A stretch of 64,000 nucleotides of DNA from Sabellastarte sp. h YS-2021 (taxonomy: Eukaryota > Annelida > Polychaeta > Sabellida > Sabellidae), in contig OZ024938.1 of the NCBI GenBank assembly GCA_964017235.1, positions 46,784,332-46,848,331 on the forward strand, given 5' to 3'. The position numbers and the translations under genes are program-made. This document shows, one piece after another, positions 33,001 to 43,130 of this stretch (within the stretch, counting starts at the first letter, position 1; every line of letters begins with the position of its first letter). Under the pieces are notes generated by a model. It worked only from the letters and a program-made list of their open reading frames with translations. It was not told where the DNA came from and made no database searches.

Positions 33001-35636
33001 GATTTCAACCCATCTCTAAAGCGTATATAATCTCCCTTCACTTTGCATATATGTTTTACTTTGAGACATGGAAACACGGCATCCCCATGTACCAAGTCGC
33101 AAGCTTCACAATTCCCTGTCCAAGGTGATTTTGACACGTCTTCACGAGTTATATCATCTGAGGCATCTAGTTAATAATATTTAAAAGCACACAAGATACT
33201 TTTTAAGGATTGAAAAGTTGAGATTTGAAAACACATTTCATGTTTAAAATGTTACCATCATAACTATATAACCTTTAGAGAAAACCACTAATTTGGTGAC
33301 CAATTCTCCATTCCCTTCTTTTAATATATATTGTACACAAAGTGCTCTTGGGCATATGATTAAAATTTAAACTTTCTAAAAATGGCTTTTATTATTTTCA
33401 TCATGTCTACAGCAATTATTAGCAACAATTGAAAAACATACTTACTTTTAACTGGATGTTGAAATGGAACATTAACAGTGTTGGTCTTCAACTGGGACAC
33501 ATCTTTCTCACAACACTGAAATTCATTTACACCTGGTCTACTACCAGATGCCTCGTTTTCTGCAATTTCTTTGGCCTTCATCTTGGAAGGATCCTCGGGG
33601 CAGTCCTCCAATGCTGCATTACCTTGATCATGGCCTGATTTACTATTTACATATTCACCTGATGTGTGACGTTTTTCCCCAACACTTGCTTCCATCTGAC
33701 TGTAATCATGGCCCAAACCAGGATTAGAATTAATAGAAGTGCGACAATCTGTATGGACAGATAGATTATCACTTGATTTGGCATTTGTTTCTTTAGCTTG
33801 CAAGTGAAACTGGAACTCTTGGTTTTCGTCATCTGGAGGGCCCATTACAACCATACCAACTATCAATGGAACTAACGTTGGTTTGAAATGCTGCTGTGTG
33901 ATGTTGAGGGCTTGAAGATCCAGACATTCTTTGAGCCACTGAAATATATGTTGCTGTTTCTGAAAATAGTTATGTCTCCTGTCAAATGTCTCCTTTGTGG
34001 TTGAAATAAGACATAAGATATACTTTGGAAAACAACAAGCCTAGTATAATTATAACACTATTACATGGGTGAAGCAATTTCCATTTTGGTCAATGTAAAT
34101 GCAAAACAATATTTTTATGTTTTAAACTGTATGCAGCAACAAGTGACAAGAATGTCAAAACATACAATCGGTCAGAAATAAATACAAAAAAAACTTACCA
34201 TGGACATATCCCTTTGCGGAGCATTGGATGCTTCAGAAACAGTTGCCTCTGTCTCTGAAATTATTATGTAAGTGAACAATATGTGTTACACTTTGTTAGC
34301 AAATATTATATAGCTTTATGATTCAAAACTTTTTAAAAAATCTCAAATTGAACTTTATGCAAAAGTTTGTGGCACTGAGATATTTTTCTAACTGAAAAGC
34401 AATGTAACCATTTGAATGGCACGTATCTCCTTTACAGTACTAGTGCCTGTCCCAGCCAAAGTATCAGTATGAAATTTGGTACATCAGAATGAGCAGTGAA
34501 AATGATATATGGGAAGATAAAGGAGTTGTGACTCAAGCCTTGAGCTTCATCATGCCAAAGGTATATACAAATGATGTTAAACTATATGCTGACAGGTCAG
34601 ATGTATTTTGGTACCATTATCAAAGTATAAATACAAGTATTATTAATTTACACAACATCAGTGCATCACTTGGTACTCATGAAATTCAATCATGAACCAA
34701 TGTCACAAAAGTGTTGAGGGGTGGTAACACTCTCGCCTCCCACCTCTGAGGCCCGAGTTTAGTTCACGGCTCTACCTCAAGTGGGAAAGCTGGTAGTTGT
34801 TTGCCGTTGGTCTGCAGTTTACAGTACAGAACCTTGACCAACTGTATGTACTGGTTTCCTCTGCCCTTCCAACTACTCGTCGTGATATGACCTGTACAGT
34901 GTTGAAAGTAACGTAAAACCCCAAATAAACAAACAAACAAACACAAAAGTACTGGGTGCAATTGAGATTTTTGAATGAAATATAGGACAAATTTATTTGT
35001 TACAGAAAAAATAACTCAACAACATATGTCGTTTGCTACAAATACAAAATATTTATCATGTTCAGTTATATTCATTTAAGTATTTATATGTATTCCTTAC
35101 CTTCATTTGTGTGGTCGTCTTCAGGTACAGAGTTATGTATTGTTGTGCTTTCAACGACACTAGATGGATTGTCTTCATTGGCACAAGACAATAACCTGCA
35201 AAATGCATTGTTTAAGCTTCTTGGGTTTTTGGGTGACATCAAAGCACCAGATAGCGACCTGTGTGGCAATCCACTCTCCTGATTGATATACTTACCAGAA
35301 GAAGACCTGGAAACAGAATAAAGAAAGTCTTATTGATACAGATGTGTATATGCTATACTCTCTCTTTCTTGTTCTCTAAAAACTGGTGATTGTTAAGCAA
35401 ATATGTTTTGTAAACAACATATACACGGTTTCTTTGTCTTTGGAAATTTCAAAGGAGCAAAATGCAAAAGTCTGAGGGGAAAAATACTTGGCAGAAGATA
35501 AGTCAACAAGTTTATCATACACATTGCCATCGCCAGTGCTGTTCTCAGAAAAATCCATCTCACTCTCTTCAAATCCTTTGGTTGAATGCTGTCTGACGCT
35601 TGCAACAGATGTAAGTTTTATTTGTAGAATACTCAT
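15051..35636 (-). CDS. Divergent protein kinase-like gene, 17 coding exons, 3' end not found
   Basis: Exons on the minus strand, 5' to 3': 35488-35636 (ATG at 35636; exon acceptor at 35652), 35101-35306, 34199-34254, 33446-33992, 32970-33157, 32063-32176, 31474-31509, 30779-30905, 30325-30423, 28929-29021, 27277-27437, 25266-25431, 24877-24911, 24115-24160, 19001-19104, 17797-17911, 15051-15109. Coding length is 2301 nt, 767 codons, with every splice phase matching and no stop. All introns are GT-AG except the one after 28929, which is GC-AG. The product is probably an intracellular protein with a C-central kinase fold (about residues 388-650); no signal peptide is seen. The start is the first ATG of its exon and has an in-frame TAA upstream if the exon ending at 37,257 is used. 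The kinase family is not recognised and no symbol is given. The terminal exon was not found. Confidence 0.82.
15475..17790 (+). repeat. Right copy of the large diverged direct duplication
   Basis: Matches 4,352-7,475 in order and orientation from ggttgcatgtgctgca to the atgttaaacatcaactttgtc block. It lies inside the intron between exons 16 and 17 of the kinase-like gene. It is shorter than the left copy because it lacks two blocks of about 430-450 bp. Confidence 0.8.
18590..18893 (+). repeat. tRNA-derived SINE, third type
   Basis: A B-box-like ggggttcaatccttg lies near 18,650. Downstream are gcaacaggctggcatcctgt near 18,771 and the end cggcccaatggacgacttta with ccgttacctta. I recall this body and tail as a widespread animal SINE type, but cannot name the family. 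It lies in the intron between exons 15 and 16. Confidence 0.6.
20272..21229 (+). pseudogene. Harbinger MADF/Myb-like accessory protein, decayed
   Basis: The first open part (20,272-20,514) encodes a MADF/trihelix-like DNA-binding domain: DSDEEAIVDFVKNHEELNN, KECLWKRFASSRIQ, then VEACKT followed by UGA where Trp is expected, and FESQRTPHWKLRKSS in the same register. Further frames give MDQF and DFQTFKKVALKYLS. A Gln/Pro-rich tail (FHQSQQPGPAANES, SRGQQQPRGQ-like) runs to about 21,229. In the family this protein helps the transposase bind DNA. Several breaks are present. Confidence 0.75.
21960..23205 (-). pseudogene. HARBI1-type Harbinger transposase, decayed
   Basis: Minus frames give, in order: a basic, Ser-rich N-terminus with RKRRKLANPWAMTW; FWKPLEVGLKLAITPTHLAT and LQYHWLVGQATICKFVPKFC; the region LDDKHMVMIKPKKSGR with the first catalytic Asp; FSLVLLAVLHAEYRFLWVDV with the second; and then CDNAFAFMLWFLKPYSR, VVENA (the catalytic Glu region) and a C-terminal NEQVVYVPD stretch. 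Together these identify the DDE nuclease of PIF/Harbinger. Multiple frameshifts and stops, mainly at 22,560-22,650 and below 22,270, show loss of function. Confidence 0.85.
25197..25246 (+). repeat. Short tandem duplication next to exon 12
   Basis: The 20-mer tacaacgcttggtgcctaaa occurs twice, about 26 bp apart, just downstream of the exon 12 donor. Confidence 0.8.
25582..26392. mobile_element. MITE with terminal CCCAGTAAACATT and internal AAACGTTT palindromes
   Basis: The 13-bp left end cccagtaaacatt (25,582-25,594) is perfectly inverted at 26,380-26,392. The interior is non-coding and packed with AAACGTTT-like palindromes (near 25,597, 25,690, 25,768, 25,804, 25,958, 26,283, 26,347 and 26,360) plus many half sites. 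No target duplication is obvious. It lies in the intron between exons 11 and 12 of the kinase-like gene. The superfamily is not assigned. Confidence 0.7.
26889..26937 (+). repeat. 24-bp unit repeated twice
   Basis: The unit gataatgtttttcactata plus gatt occurs twice head to tail, then diverges. Confidence 0.85.
28424..28850 (+). repeat. Diverged tandem repeat carrying X-box-like palindromes
   Basis: Three units of roughly 130-160 bp share this order: a CCATGGYAAC-like palindrome region, accaaaacc/cagctctag(t/a)tcctct, gaaaatccatgta-like, tttaggctctggaacaccca-like and taagat. The second unit has attgccatggcaac (28,576-28,589) and the third gttcccatggtaac (28,714-28,727). The first has a degraded form. 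It lies in the intron between exons 10 and 11. Confidence 0.65.
29270..29871. mobile_element. hAT-like MITE with GGATTTG arrays
   Basis: The ends are inverted copies of cagggttggggtca (29,270 inward; 29,858-29,871). Flanking 8-bp sequences acagagac (29,262-29,269) and acacagac (29,872-29,879) differ at one base, fitting the 8-bp target duplication of hAT elements, as do the CAGGG termini. The interior has many ggatttg/caaatcc motifs in both orientations and no transposase. It lies in the intron between exons 9 and 10. Confidence 0.8.
32757..32910 (+). repeat. Degenerate cluster of TGTACAAG / TTGCAR motifs
   Basis: Within 150 bp there are about seven variants of cttgtacaag/cctgtacaag/cttgtgcaa interleaved with gttgca/attgca. 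It is a degenerate minisatellite or foldback remnant in the intron between exons 5 and 6. Confidence 0.55.
32970..35636 (-). other. N-terminal exons 1-5 of the kinase-like gene (residues 1-382)
   Basis: Residues 1-137 are polar and Ser/Asn/Glu-rich, likely disordered. Exon 4 (547 nt, residues 138-319) opens with an aromatic, possibly helical segment (RRHNYFQKQQHIFQWLKECL) and a hydrophobic run LVPLIVGMVVMG, then turns into a Ser/Asn/Glu/Lys-rich linker. Exon 5 holds a Cys/His-containing stretch (NCEACDLVHGDAVFPC, then KVKHIC) that could bind a metal, but it fits no standard zinc finger that I recognise. A family-1 SINE sits in the intron between exons 2 and 3. Confidence 0.7.
34713..34941 (+). 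repeat. tRNA-derived SINE (family 1), 5' truncated
   Basis: Begins within the A box (gtggtaacactc), has the family body and ends in ccccaaataaac with (AAAC)n. A 9-bp direct repeat cacaaaagt flanks it (34,704-34,712 and 34,942-34,950). The B box is mutated. It lies in the intron between exons 2 and 3 of the kinase-like gene. Confidence 0.88.
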
Positions 35637-36609
35637 TCTTACAGCAACTCTTCTGAAACAAAACCAAAAATGATTGTTTGTTCAAAATAATATATATGTT
35701 CTAATATCATGTAGAATATGTAAATATATTTCAAAGCAGCTTGAGCTTGAGTAAGATTTCAACACTGTCTATAGATATATAAATATATATCTATAATAAA
35801 ATAAATAAAACTGAAAATATATATAATTTTATCAGCAATGATACATTTTATGTAGAATCTATTGAAATATTACAACATTAAAATATGGTATAGCACCAAT
35901 ATTCTTAAATCTCATTCATTTTACAAAGCAGGGCATTAGAAGGATATTTTATGATTTTCAAAATATATATTTACCCAGAAAAGTTGTAGTAAACAGCTTA
36001 TCATGTTTATAAAAAAGTAAGGAAAAAGTTTAATGAATATAATCAATATTTATATCATTAGGATTATTGAATAGATTAAATTTGGGAAGGTTGAATACTA
36101 GATTATTGGCAGAAGATATTGGAAATGCACCTAAAGCACAAATGTGTCATGTAGGTTCTTTAAGACAAGATTTCCGTGAAAAAATTTGCCATAAGAATCT
36201 AGGTATGAATCAGATTCTATTAATTAATTTAATTAGAGTACATAATTACTTGGTTATGCATTTTTTGTTTGTCTATCTGTTTGTCATTACTCTAGAACTA
36301 AAGAACAGATCTTTTTGAAATTGTGTATGTTATATGTATGTTAACCAAAGAACAAAGTGATGAAATTTTGCAAAAGATCTGGAATGTATTCTGTATGCCA
36401 CAAATAACTCAACACTCAACATTTCCATTTGCACTGAATTCTAAACTGAATTCTTTTTTCTTTGTGTTCAACATTACTCTTAATATTTTTATGGCCATGC
36501 CATCCCATTATAAGGGTTAAAACTTAAAACAAACAATAACTTGGTCAAGTTACAACACTGGAATACTGGGCTGCCTTGGTGGAGATCTGCACTCTGTGAA
36601 TGCTTTCTA

Positions 36610-36645
36610 GTTGATTGATTGATTGATTAATTGATTGACTTAAGC
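36610..36645 (+). repeat. (TTGA)n microsatellite
   Basis: A run of ttgattgattgattgatta followed by an imperfect extension. Confidence 0.85.
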
Positions 36646-36824
36646 AGAGGAAAATAGTCAATGCATAGTATTGAATAAAATTAGTATGTTAATGAAAAAC
36701 AATATATCTTAATAATTAAGTATGGCATTACTGTTAGCAATTACTAATTAAATTGAACGTCTGAAGTTAAATTAAAATTCTTTTACATACATTACATTCA
36801 TAGAGTGGTATTCTACTTATCAGT

Positions 36825-37175
36825 TTTTTCACCTTTTACAGCCACTTTATTCTCTTCAAGCAAACGAGTATATGGTATTATGTACAATGTACCATAGAAG
36901 TATGAGTATGTATACAGTACACCATGGAAACATCCGGTTCCAAGCCTTCTTAAAACTAGGAGGACTTAATTAGTGAGTCTATAAGGCCACAATGAATATA
37001 TACAGGGTATCTTAATGTTACCTTATTAATAGGAAACTTATAATGAATATAGGAATAAATTCCAGTTATATCACCTTTTCCTTTTTCAATCACTTTATTC
37101 TGTTCATGAAGACGAAAATATGGCCTTATATTTATGTACAGTGTACCAAAAAAGTATGACTACATACTTAAATAT
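36825..37175 (+). repeat. Two diverged direct repeats about 245 bp apart
   Basis: Both copies share caccttt, cactttattct, gttc/cttca, aa(c/g)gaa and tatgg(t/c), then atgtacagtgtacca-like and agtatga blocks. The first starts near 36,828 and the second near 37,072. They are non-coding and upstream of the first coding exon of the kinase-like gene. Confidence 0.55.
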
Positions 37176-37256
37176 CGCCAATATATGGCCACTTCAGGTA
37201 GCTACTCTACAATTTATATACTACGCATATTTTATTGACTTAAAATAAGTACTTAC

Positions 37257-37330
37257 TGTTGGTTTTATCGTCTTATGTGTAAAAACTGCAATTCTTTATA
37301 TAGTTAACTTAAAATATGTGTTCCGTGTGT
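37257..37330 (-). other. Possible noncoding first exon of the kinase-like gene
   Basis: A strong donor on the minus strand (CCAACA then GTAAGTAC, exon end at 37,257) lies upstream of the first coding exon. Joined to the acceptor at 35,652 it puts an in-frame TAA before the ATG at 35,636, supporting that start. The 5' limit and promoter are not defined. Confidence 0.35.
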
Positions 37331-40300
37331 TACATAGGTAAAAAAACTGTAATTATTCCAGAATATAAAAAAGAGGAAGTATTTACGGCGACTGCTAAAA
37401 CGTAATCTACTCACACGAATGTTAAGGTTTGGTGTTTTAATTGTTAAATGTTCTAAAGTAATATACAAAACCCCTATTCTAAAGCTATTCAGTCCCACAG
37501 TCAAAAATCTAAAAAAAAACAAGGTGTGTTTACAGATTTATACAAAGCCCCTACAAAATTGTCAATGTATAATTTACTCTCATTTTTTTCAATCTCCGTA
37601 ATTCGTCAAAATGTATGGACTTTAGATATTTCTCATGTTGTTTTTTTTTAATTCATAAACTCATCAGGCTTTTGTAGATAGCTCTTTTGGTCCTTTCTTC
37701 AAGAACTACTTTGCTTTGAAATCATAGATATGTTGAGAAAAAGTTTTAATAAAAAAACAAACATAAATGAATGAAAAAGACAATGTTGACATCAATCTCA
37801 TTTTCTTTTATCACACCATTCAAACATTGGCTTCCTCTGTTGTGATCATTCTGTTGTCTTTTCAATCCCTTGCTCTTTGTTCATGGCGCCAGGTTTTAAG
37901 TTTCCCATCTGAATATTTTATTTCTTAGGATTTGTCTGAAACTTGATGTTTTTGTCTCAGTTGATGTCATTAAAGGTCAAAAACTATTTCTTATGAGATA
38001 TCTTTTATGATTCTCCGCTTGTGTAAAAATAATTCAGCTTATAAAAGCCAAGTTTTGCTTAAGACTTGAGACCAGCTAGGTTTTTGGCTTAGGCTAAATA
38101 CCTTGAGTAAATATAACACAAAACAGTCAAACACAAACTTGAGACCAGTTTCACAAAATTCAATGCTAAATTTTAAACTATAAATTCGTTCTTTGACACC
38201 TGTATCATCTGTGACGTTTAAGGATCATAAATAATGTAAGAACGTTTTGTAAAAGATATATATCTTGAAGGTATTCCATACGTCACGTAATCAGAGTCTG
38301 GTATCCTACCATTATCATTTATGTGTTTGCCACCGAATATATATCTATTTTTGTTCAGGCATTGTTCAATGCCATGGCAAGTTGACTACTGCAAATCATT
38401 AAAATGTGGTTTAAATAAAACAAACCTCACATACCTCCAAAGTCAAAATGTACTCTGCCCTGTTTATAAAGTTTTGTAGTTCAATTATGTTTCACTAAAT
38501 TTGACCAAAAAAACTTTATATTTGTACCCATAGAACCACAAGTATTTTTTAAATACAACTTAGAACCACAATAACCACAAGTACTTTCTAAACCATAGAA
38601 CCACAAGTATTTTTTATAAACAGAACTTCCTGGTGTTTAAATATGACAAACGAAATCGACATTCATATTTCCCTCGAGTTCACTCTTTTTACAGAAGAAC
38701 CCTTTGATAGGAAATCACAATTTGTTTCCTGGAATTTGACAAAACGAATAAAAACGTTTAACTCTAAATTTGCAGCTGTTACTCATTGGAATGACTATCA
38801 CCAGATTGTTAGGTTAGAGTATCTGAATTCCCAGATCATTGCATATCCCCTTTGTAGAAAGACCTACCCCAACCTGTTTTGTCTTTTCCAACTAATTGGA
38901 TGTTTTCTGATACTGGTGTATTTTCTTGGACTTTGAATATCAACAACACCCAGAGGATGTTCTCGCAAATTGGATGCCTTTCAGTTGTTTTTGTTACGTT
39001 TCACATGCTCTAGTCATGTCAGCACTGATTCGTCTTTTTGTGAATGCTTAAAAAGACATGTCAAGGTCATTTCAAAAGCTGTTGTTGCAGCATTCTTTTC
39101 TACCTACTGCTTTCTGGTTGGGGTTTATATTTTCAGGTTATGTCCTATGGGTATGTCATATGATGGGTCCATTTAACTTATACAGCTTAATGCATGTGGC
39201 TTCTTGTAGGCTTTGCCTGGTAGGCCCTGTTTTGTGCTGTGAACAGTGATCAATAGGAGCTGGGACTGTGATTAATAGCCTTCACCCTCTTTGGTGTTCT
39301 GGCCACTATTTAACATTTATTGAATGATTGACATGCTAAAATATTTGACTCCCTCTGTCAAAACACTCTTTAAATTTTGATTTCCTTTTAGGGTGTGTTA
39401 CTTGTCACAACATCTGTAGGCTAATAATTTATTGTAAGTAAAGTATTATTGGCAACCTCAGTGCTGAAAGGAGAAAAAACCCACCGTTGGCAAAGTTAAC
39501 AAATAAGCCATGTAAAACAATGTAATTTGGTGTATGATGCGAATTACTGATTAGTAATAATAAAATATATATAATGACATAGTTATTGAAACTTAATTTT
39601 GACATAGATAGTCTTATGTACCTTGAAGTACTTGTGTTGAAGCCTGTTTCAGTGGGGTAGTCATTTTAATAGCATTAATCCATTGAGGATGCATTGTTAC
39701 TCCTTTTATAATATTATAGCATGTGAATTACGGTTGGTACAATTTTATTATTTGAAATTCAGCATTTGTATTTTAACCATATATGCTAGTAACATGTTAA
39801 TAAAATGTCTTCAAACATATGTTACTGCTTAACTGCTCAGAAAAATCATGCAATACTTAGCTTAGATCAGTTGACTGTGTAACTTTCCTGTAGTTTGTAA
39901 TGCTATTTTATGGAGTTTTGGCTTATTCAATCTTTGTCACATCTTTCGCTGTTGGGATCACAAACTACAACTAAACAGGCTCATCTACCTTTGGTTGATG
40001 ATCACTGTGGTATGATCCGCTTTGTGTATTGGTGTTAAACATTCGACATAACTCTGTAGGATTTGCATTTGGGTAAGACATGAACGTGATTTGCCTTCAA
40101 AACCACATTGTTTAATTGTTTAAAAAGCTTGCAACATCCTCTTATGAGCTAATCTAAATTTTACACAGTGGATGGTGAGGGTGATGGGGATATACAGGGT
40201 GGTCTGTTTTGCAAAAGGTGTCAGACATACCCAGATATATACAAAGCTTCTTTTTGGAGCCATAGGAAGGAGGTCATGACATGGAAATCAAATACATACA

Positions 40301-40797
40301 GGACTCACTGCACAAAGATGTGTGACTTAAGCATTAAAGATTATTCTGTTTCTGTCTGAATATGACCCACAGTGTGGATTGAGATGTAAAACCCTAACAT
40401 TGAGCTACTGCAGAGGTCATACATTTTTGCACTTTGAATATATGTGAACAGCTTCTTGATGTACTGTAACTGTGTGCAATTCCAATAACTGAGGCAAATA
40501 CTTTGAGTTACTGTTAGAGGGTTGTATAAAGCCTAAGGAGAGACTAGTATGAAACATTCTTGGTTGTGTAAATATGTGATCACCTTCCAAAGAATGAAGG
40601 CATAAAAATAGGGATCAAAGTTCAACTAAGAAAAGAGGTTAAGAACATCTCACTCTAAACTCACACCAGCATACAAGGACAGTAGCCAATGAAACAAAGC
40701 ACAAAATGAAATAGGTTATTTCATTAAAATAAAGTATTTCAACTGTTCTGCCGATTTTATATGTTGTAAAGCAACAGTTACTGTATAGGCCACGTTA
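37331..40797. other. Intergenic stretch; only weak open frames
   Basis: A 97-codon plus frame at 38,643-38,936 and shorter ones at 38,970-39,249 have hydrophobic C-termini and no recognised motif. None has matched splice sites. Three copies of an agaaccacaagtatttttt-like unit occur at 38,529-38,615. A short plus frame at 40,168-40,359 follows an acceptor-like ttttacacag and is doubtful. No RNA gene is seen. Confidence 0.4.
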
Positions 40798-41015
40798 GGG
40801 GCCACAATGACGCAGTGGTAACATAGTCGCATCCCACCTCTGCGATCAGAGATTGAATCCCGGCCTGACCTCATGTGGGAAAGCCGGTAGTTGCTTTCCG
40901 CTGGTTGGCAGTTTACAGAACAGAACATTGACCAACTATATGTACTTGTTTCCTCTGGCCTTCCAACTAGCCATCACAATGTAACTAATAAGGTACTAGG
41001 CATGGCATCAAACAC
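40798..41015 (+). repeat. tRNA-derived SINE (family 1), variant subfamily
   Basis: Carries gcagtggtaacatagtc (A box region) and a B-box-like gattgaatcccgg, the common body, and a different 3' end (aataaggtactaggcatggc). The same 3' end occurs in the interrupted copy around 62.7-63.15 kb, which marks a subfamily. Confidence 0.8.
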
Positions 41016-41136
41016 TTCATAAATAAATTTAAAGGCCATGTCAGCTAGCCAAGTACAAGGTCTTGGTGCTTATTGCACTATGGTTTTCTGAGAGAATTTC
41101 CATCTGAAGTACTTACAGACCTCTTAACTTTATAGT

Positions 41137-41270
41137 ACGTTTGACCTCTTTTCTGTCCCTTGATACTGATACTAGTTGGCTGTTTTTGTGCTGTTGGGCT
41201 TTAGAGTCCCCTTTGAAGATGGGAGATTAAGCGCTATAAAAGTCCAATTATAATTGCATTAAGAATTACA
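41137..41270 (+). repeat. 3' tail of the CR1/L2-like LINE family
   Basis: Shares gttggctgttttt, ttagagtcc, and gggagattaagcgctataa with the LINE 3' UTR at 11,240-11,395, in the opposite orientation in this window. Only the 3' UTR is present, so it is a severely 5'-truncated insertion. Confidence 0.7.
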
Positions 41271-41444
41271 GTGAGAGTTTAAAATCCAGACTGTTATAAA
41301 ATGCACTCATTCATTGAGTCATAAAAATGCACTCATTCATTGACTCTTGCTTGGACTTGTAAGCAAGTCTAAGGCCATGGGTATTTGCACTTTGATACAT
41401 GTGAAAGAGCTACTGTTGTACTGTAACTGTGTACATCATAGATT

Positions 41445-41589
41445 CAGTTTCTAGAGGTCGTAGATTAAAGCCACAAGGTCAGAATAATGTAAGCTGCTGA
41501 GTGTTTGGGCATATTTTATTTTACATGTTAGTATATGTTTAAAATATAAAGTTTGCAGATTTTATGGATGAAATCTGAAAAACCACCAA
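41445..41589 (-). repeat. Split direct repeat B2 (3' terminus)
   Basis: 145-bp copy of B1. Its last bases on the minus strand (ctagaaactg) are followed by flanking DNA; this is the downstream end of the element. Confidence 0.9.
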
Positions 41590-41784
41590 TCACAATATGC
41601 TCTCTGATAAAATGAATACAACTCGTGTAAAAGAACCTGATATCACATAAAATAATAAAAAACTGTTACAACTAGTGAACATAAAAGAATTAATTTTATT
41701 TATTTGGCAACTAGTACCCAAACCCATGCACCCCATCATAATACAATCGTTTAGCCTGCTGGACGTGGGGGTGGGACTGGAGGG

Positions 41785-41988
41785 CTCTTTTTAACTTCTA
41801 TCTGTAACCTTGTATGTCCTTCGATTGCAGAATCCAATATGATGGACCCTATCGTTTCATACGCTTCATGAAGCGTGAAGTGACCTGCTATTGGTGGAGA
41901 ACTACGAACCAGAACAGCAATAGTAAATTCTATTAAGGTCGACCATAAACTGACTGGACAGGCCCCTATACAGGCCGTGTCGTACACA
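41785..41988 (-). repeat. Split direct repeat A2 (internal)
   Basis: 204-bp copy of A1, directly abutting B1 with a 2-bp overlap. The palindrome is at 41,861-41,876. The B1/A2 junction should equal the junction of a circular intermediate. Confidence 0.9.
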
Positions 41989-42131
41989 GTTTCTAGAGGT
42001 CGTAGATTAAAGCCACAAGGTCAGAATAATGTAAGCTGCTGAGTGTTTGGGCATATTTTATTTTACATGTTAGTATATGTTTAAAATATAAAGTTTGCAG
42101 ATTTTATGGATGAAATCTGAAAAACCACCAA
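41987..42131 (-). repeat. Split direct repeat B1 (internal)
   Basis: 145 bp, identical by eye to B2. It starts just after the recombinase stop and runs into A2. Confidence 0.9.
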
Positions 42132-42144
42132 GCGCCAATCCGAG

Positions 42145-43095
42145 CTAAGATGAAATGACCTTGGCAAAGGTGAGAGGGATAATGGAGGGGGCCACAGATG
42201 CGTTTTGCAAATACTGCCATACCGCCGAGCTCCGCCACAACCCGTGGGCCATAATGTGTTGGAGCTGAACATTATTATCAAATGCCATGGTAGCTCCAGA
42301 TCTTCTGAAGGAATGAAACCCATGCCCTCTAATAGGAATGTGTAAATGGGTAAGGACGGTTTTCAATGCCGCTCTGATGGTGGTGTCTATAACCACGGTA
42401 TAAGGAGAATTTTTGTGAACGAATAAGGGAGCTTGAGGATGGAGGGGTCTGGACTCAATCAATTCCTTGATAGCCCTGACAGGACATAGTCGGGGATTTT
42501 TAAGGTTTGGAATCTGAACAAAGTGATGGGCTGATCGATCTTGCAAGGTTTTTGTCCATTTCAACAGAATATGGGCCCCTGGATGAAGGAACAATACGTC
42601 CTGACGGAGAATGTGGCGGTATGGATCAAAAGCCGCCTTGGAATGGGGGGCAATGTTTGACATGCGCAGAAATGCAAAGAAAGCTATTAAAAAGGCAGCT
42701 CTGAAGAGGGGGGGGTCTGAGAGAATGTCGCAAGCCGCCGAAATAGAATGCATCATATTAATATCAAACACACCTCTGACTGTTGGGGAATAGGTGAAGT
42801 TAATTTTTATACTCCTAAGATACGCCCCCACCAGGGGGCTCTCTAAAGGGGCTACGTCCCAGTGATAATTTTTTGCCATGAATGTTAAAGATGACATGTA
42901 ATTTAACATGACCTTATGAGAAATCTGATTGATGAACAGATATTCAAGAAAAGTAATGATGGAGTGAATTGTGAATTCCAAGGGTAAATCCATAAATAAC
43001 ACAAATGCCAGGTAAGTGGAGAAGTGGACTCTATGAGAAGCCCTGGTGGATGGTCTGTATGCTATCCTGATTCTGTGAATTGCTGCTTCTGCCAA
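42145..43095 (-). CDS. Tyrosine recombinase ORF3 of the Ngaro-like element
   Basis: 316 codons counted from a TTG at 43,095; the frame is open 18 codons further upstream (to a UGA near 43,152) with no in-frame ATG before about residue 35. An N-terminal SAM-like core-binding region begins at AYRPSTRASHRVHFSTYLAF. Catalytic residues are all present: Arg144 in AFLRMSN, His261 and Arg264 in HGFHSFRRSGAT, His284 in AHGLW and Tyr295 in VWQYL. It would integrate a circular DNA form without target duplication. It lies in the -1 frame relative to ORF2 and overlaps its end by about 15 nt. Confidence 0.9.
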   Translation of the reverse strand: MAEAAIHRIRIAYRPSTRASHRVHFSTYLAFVLFMDLPLEFTIHSIITFLEYLFINQISHKVMLNYMSSLTFMAKNYHWDVAPLESPLVGAYLRSIKINFTYSPTVRGVFDINMMHSISAACDILSDPPLFRAAFLIAFFAFLRMSNIAPHSKAAFDPYRHILRQDVLFLHPGAHILLKWTKTLQDRSAHHFVQIPNLKNPRLCPVRAIKELIESRPLHPQAPLFVHKNSPYTVVIDTTIRAALKTVLTHLHIPIRGHGFHSFRRSGATMAFDNNVQLQHIMAHGLWRSSAVWQYLQNASVAPSIIPLTFAKVISS

Positions 43096-43130
43096 GGCAT
43101 TGGAAGGAGCTCCCAGATTTCGATCTACAA

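Noticed and set aside
38643-38936. 97-codon plus frame with a hydrophobic end
   Set aside because: No motif, no splice context, no homologue recognised; length is within chance expectation for this amount of DNA.
41751-41987. Frames inside the A repeats as a separate small gene
   Set aside because: They start at GTG, not ATG, and exist in both A repeats; most likely terminal repeat sequence, although the open frame is noted.
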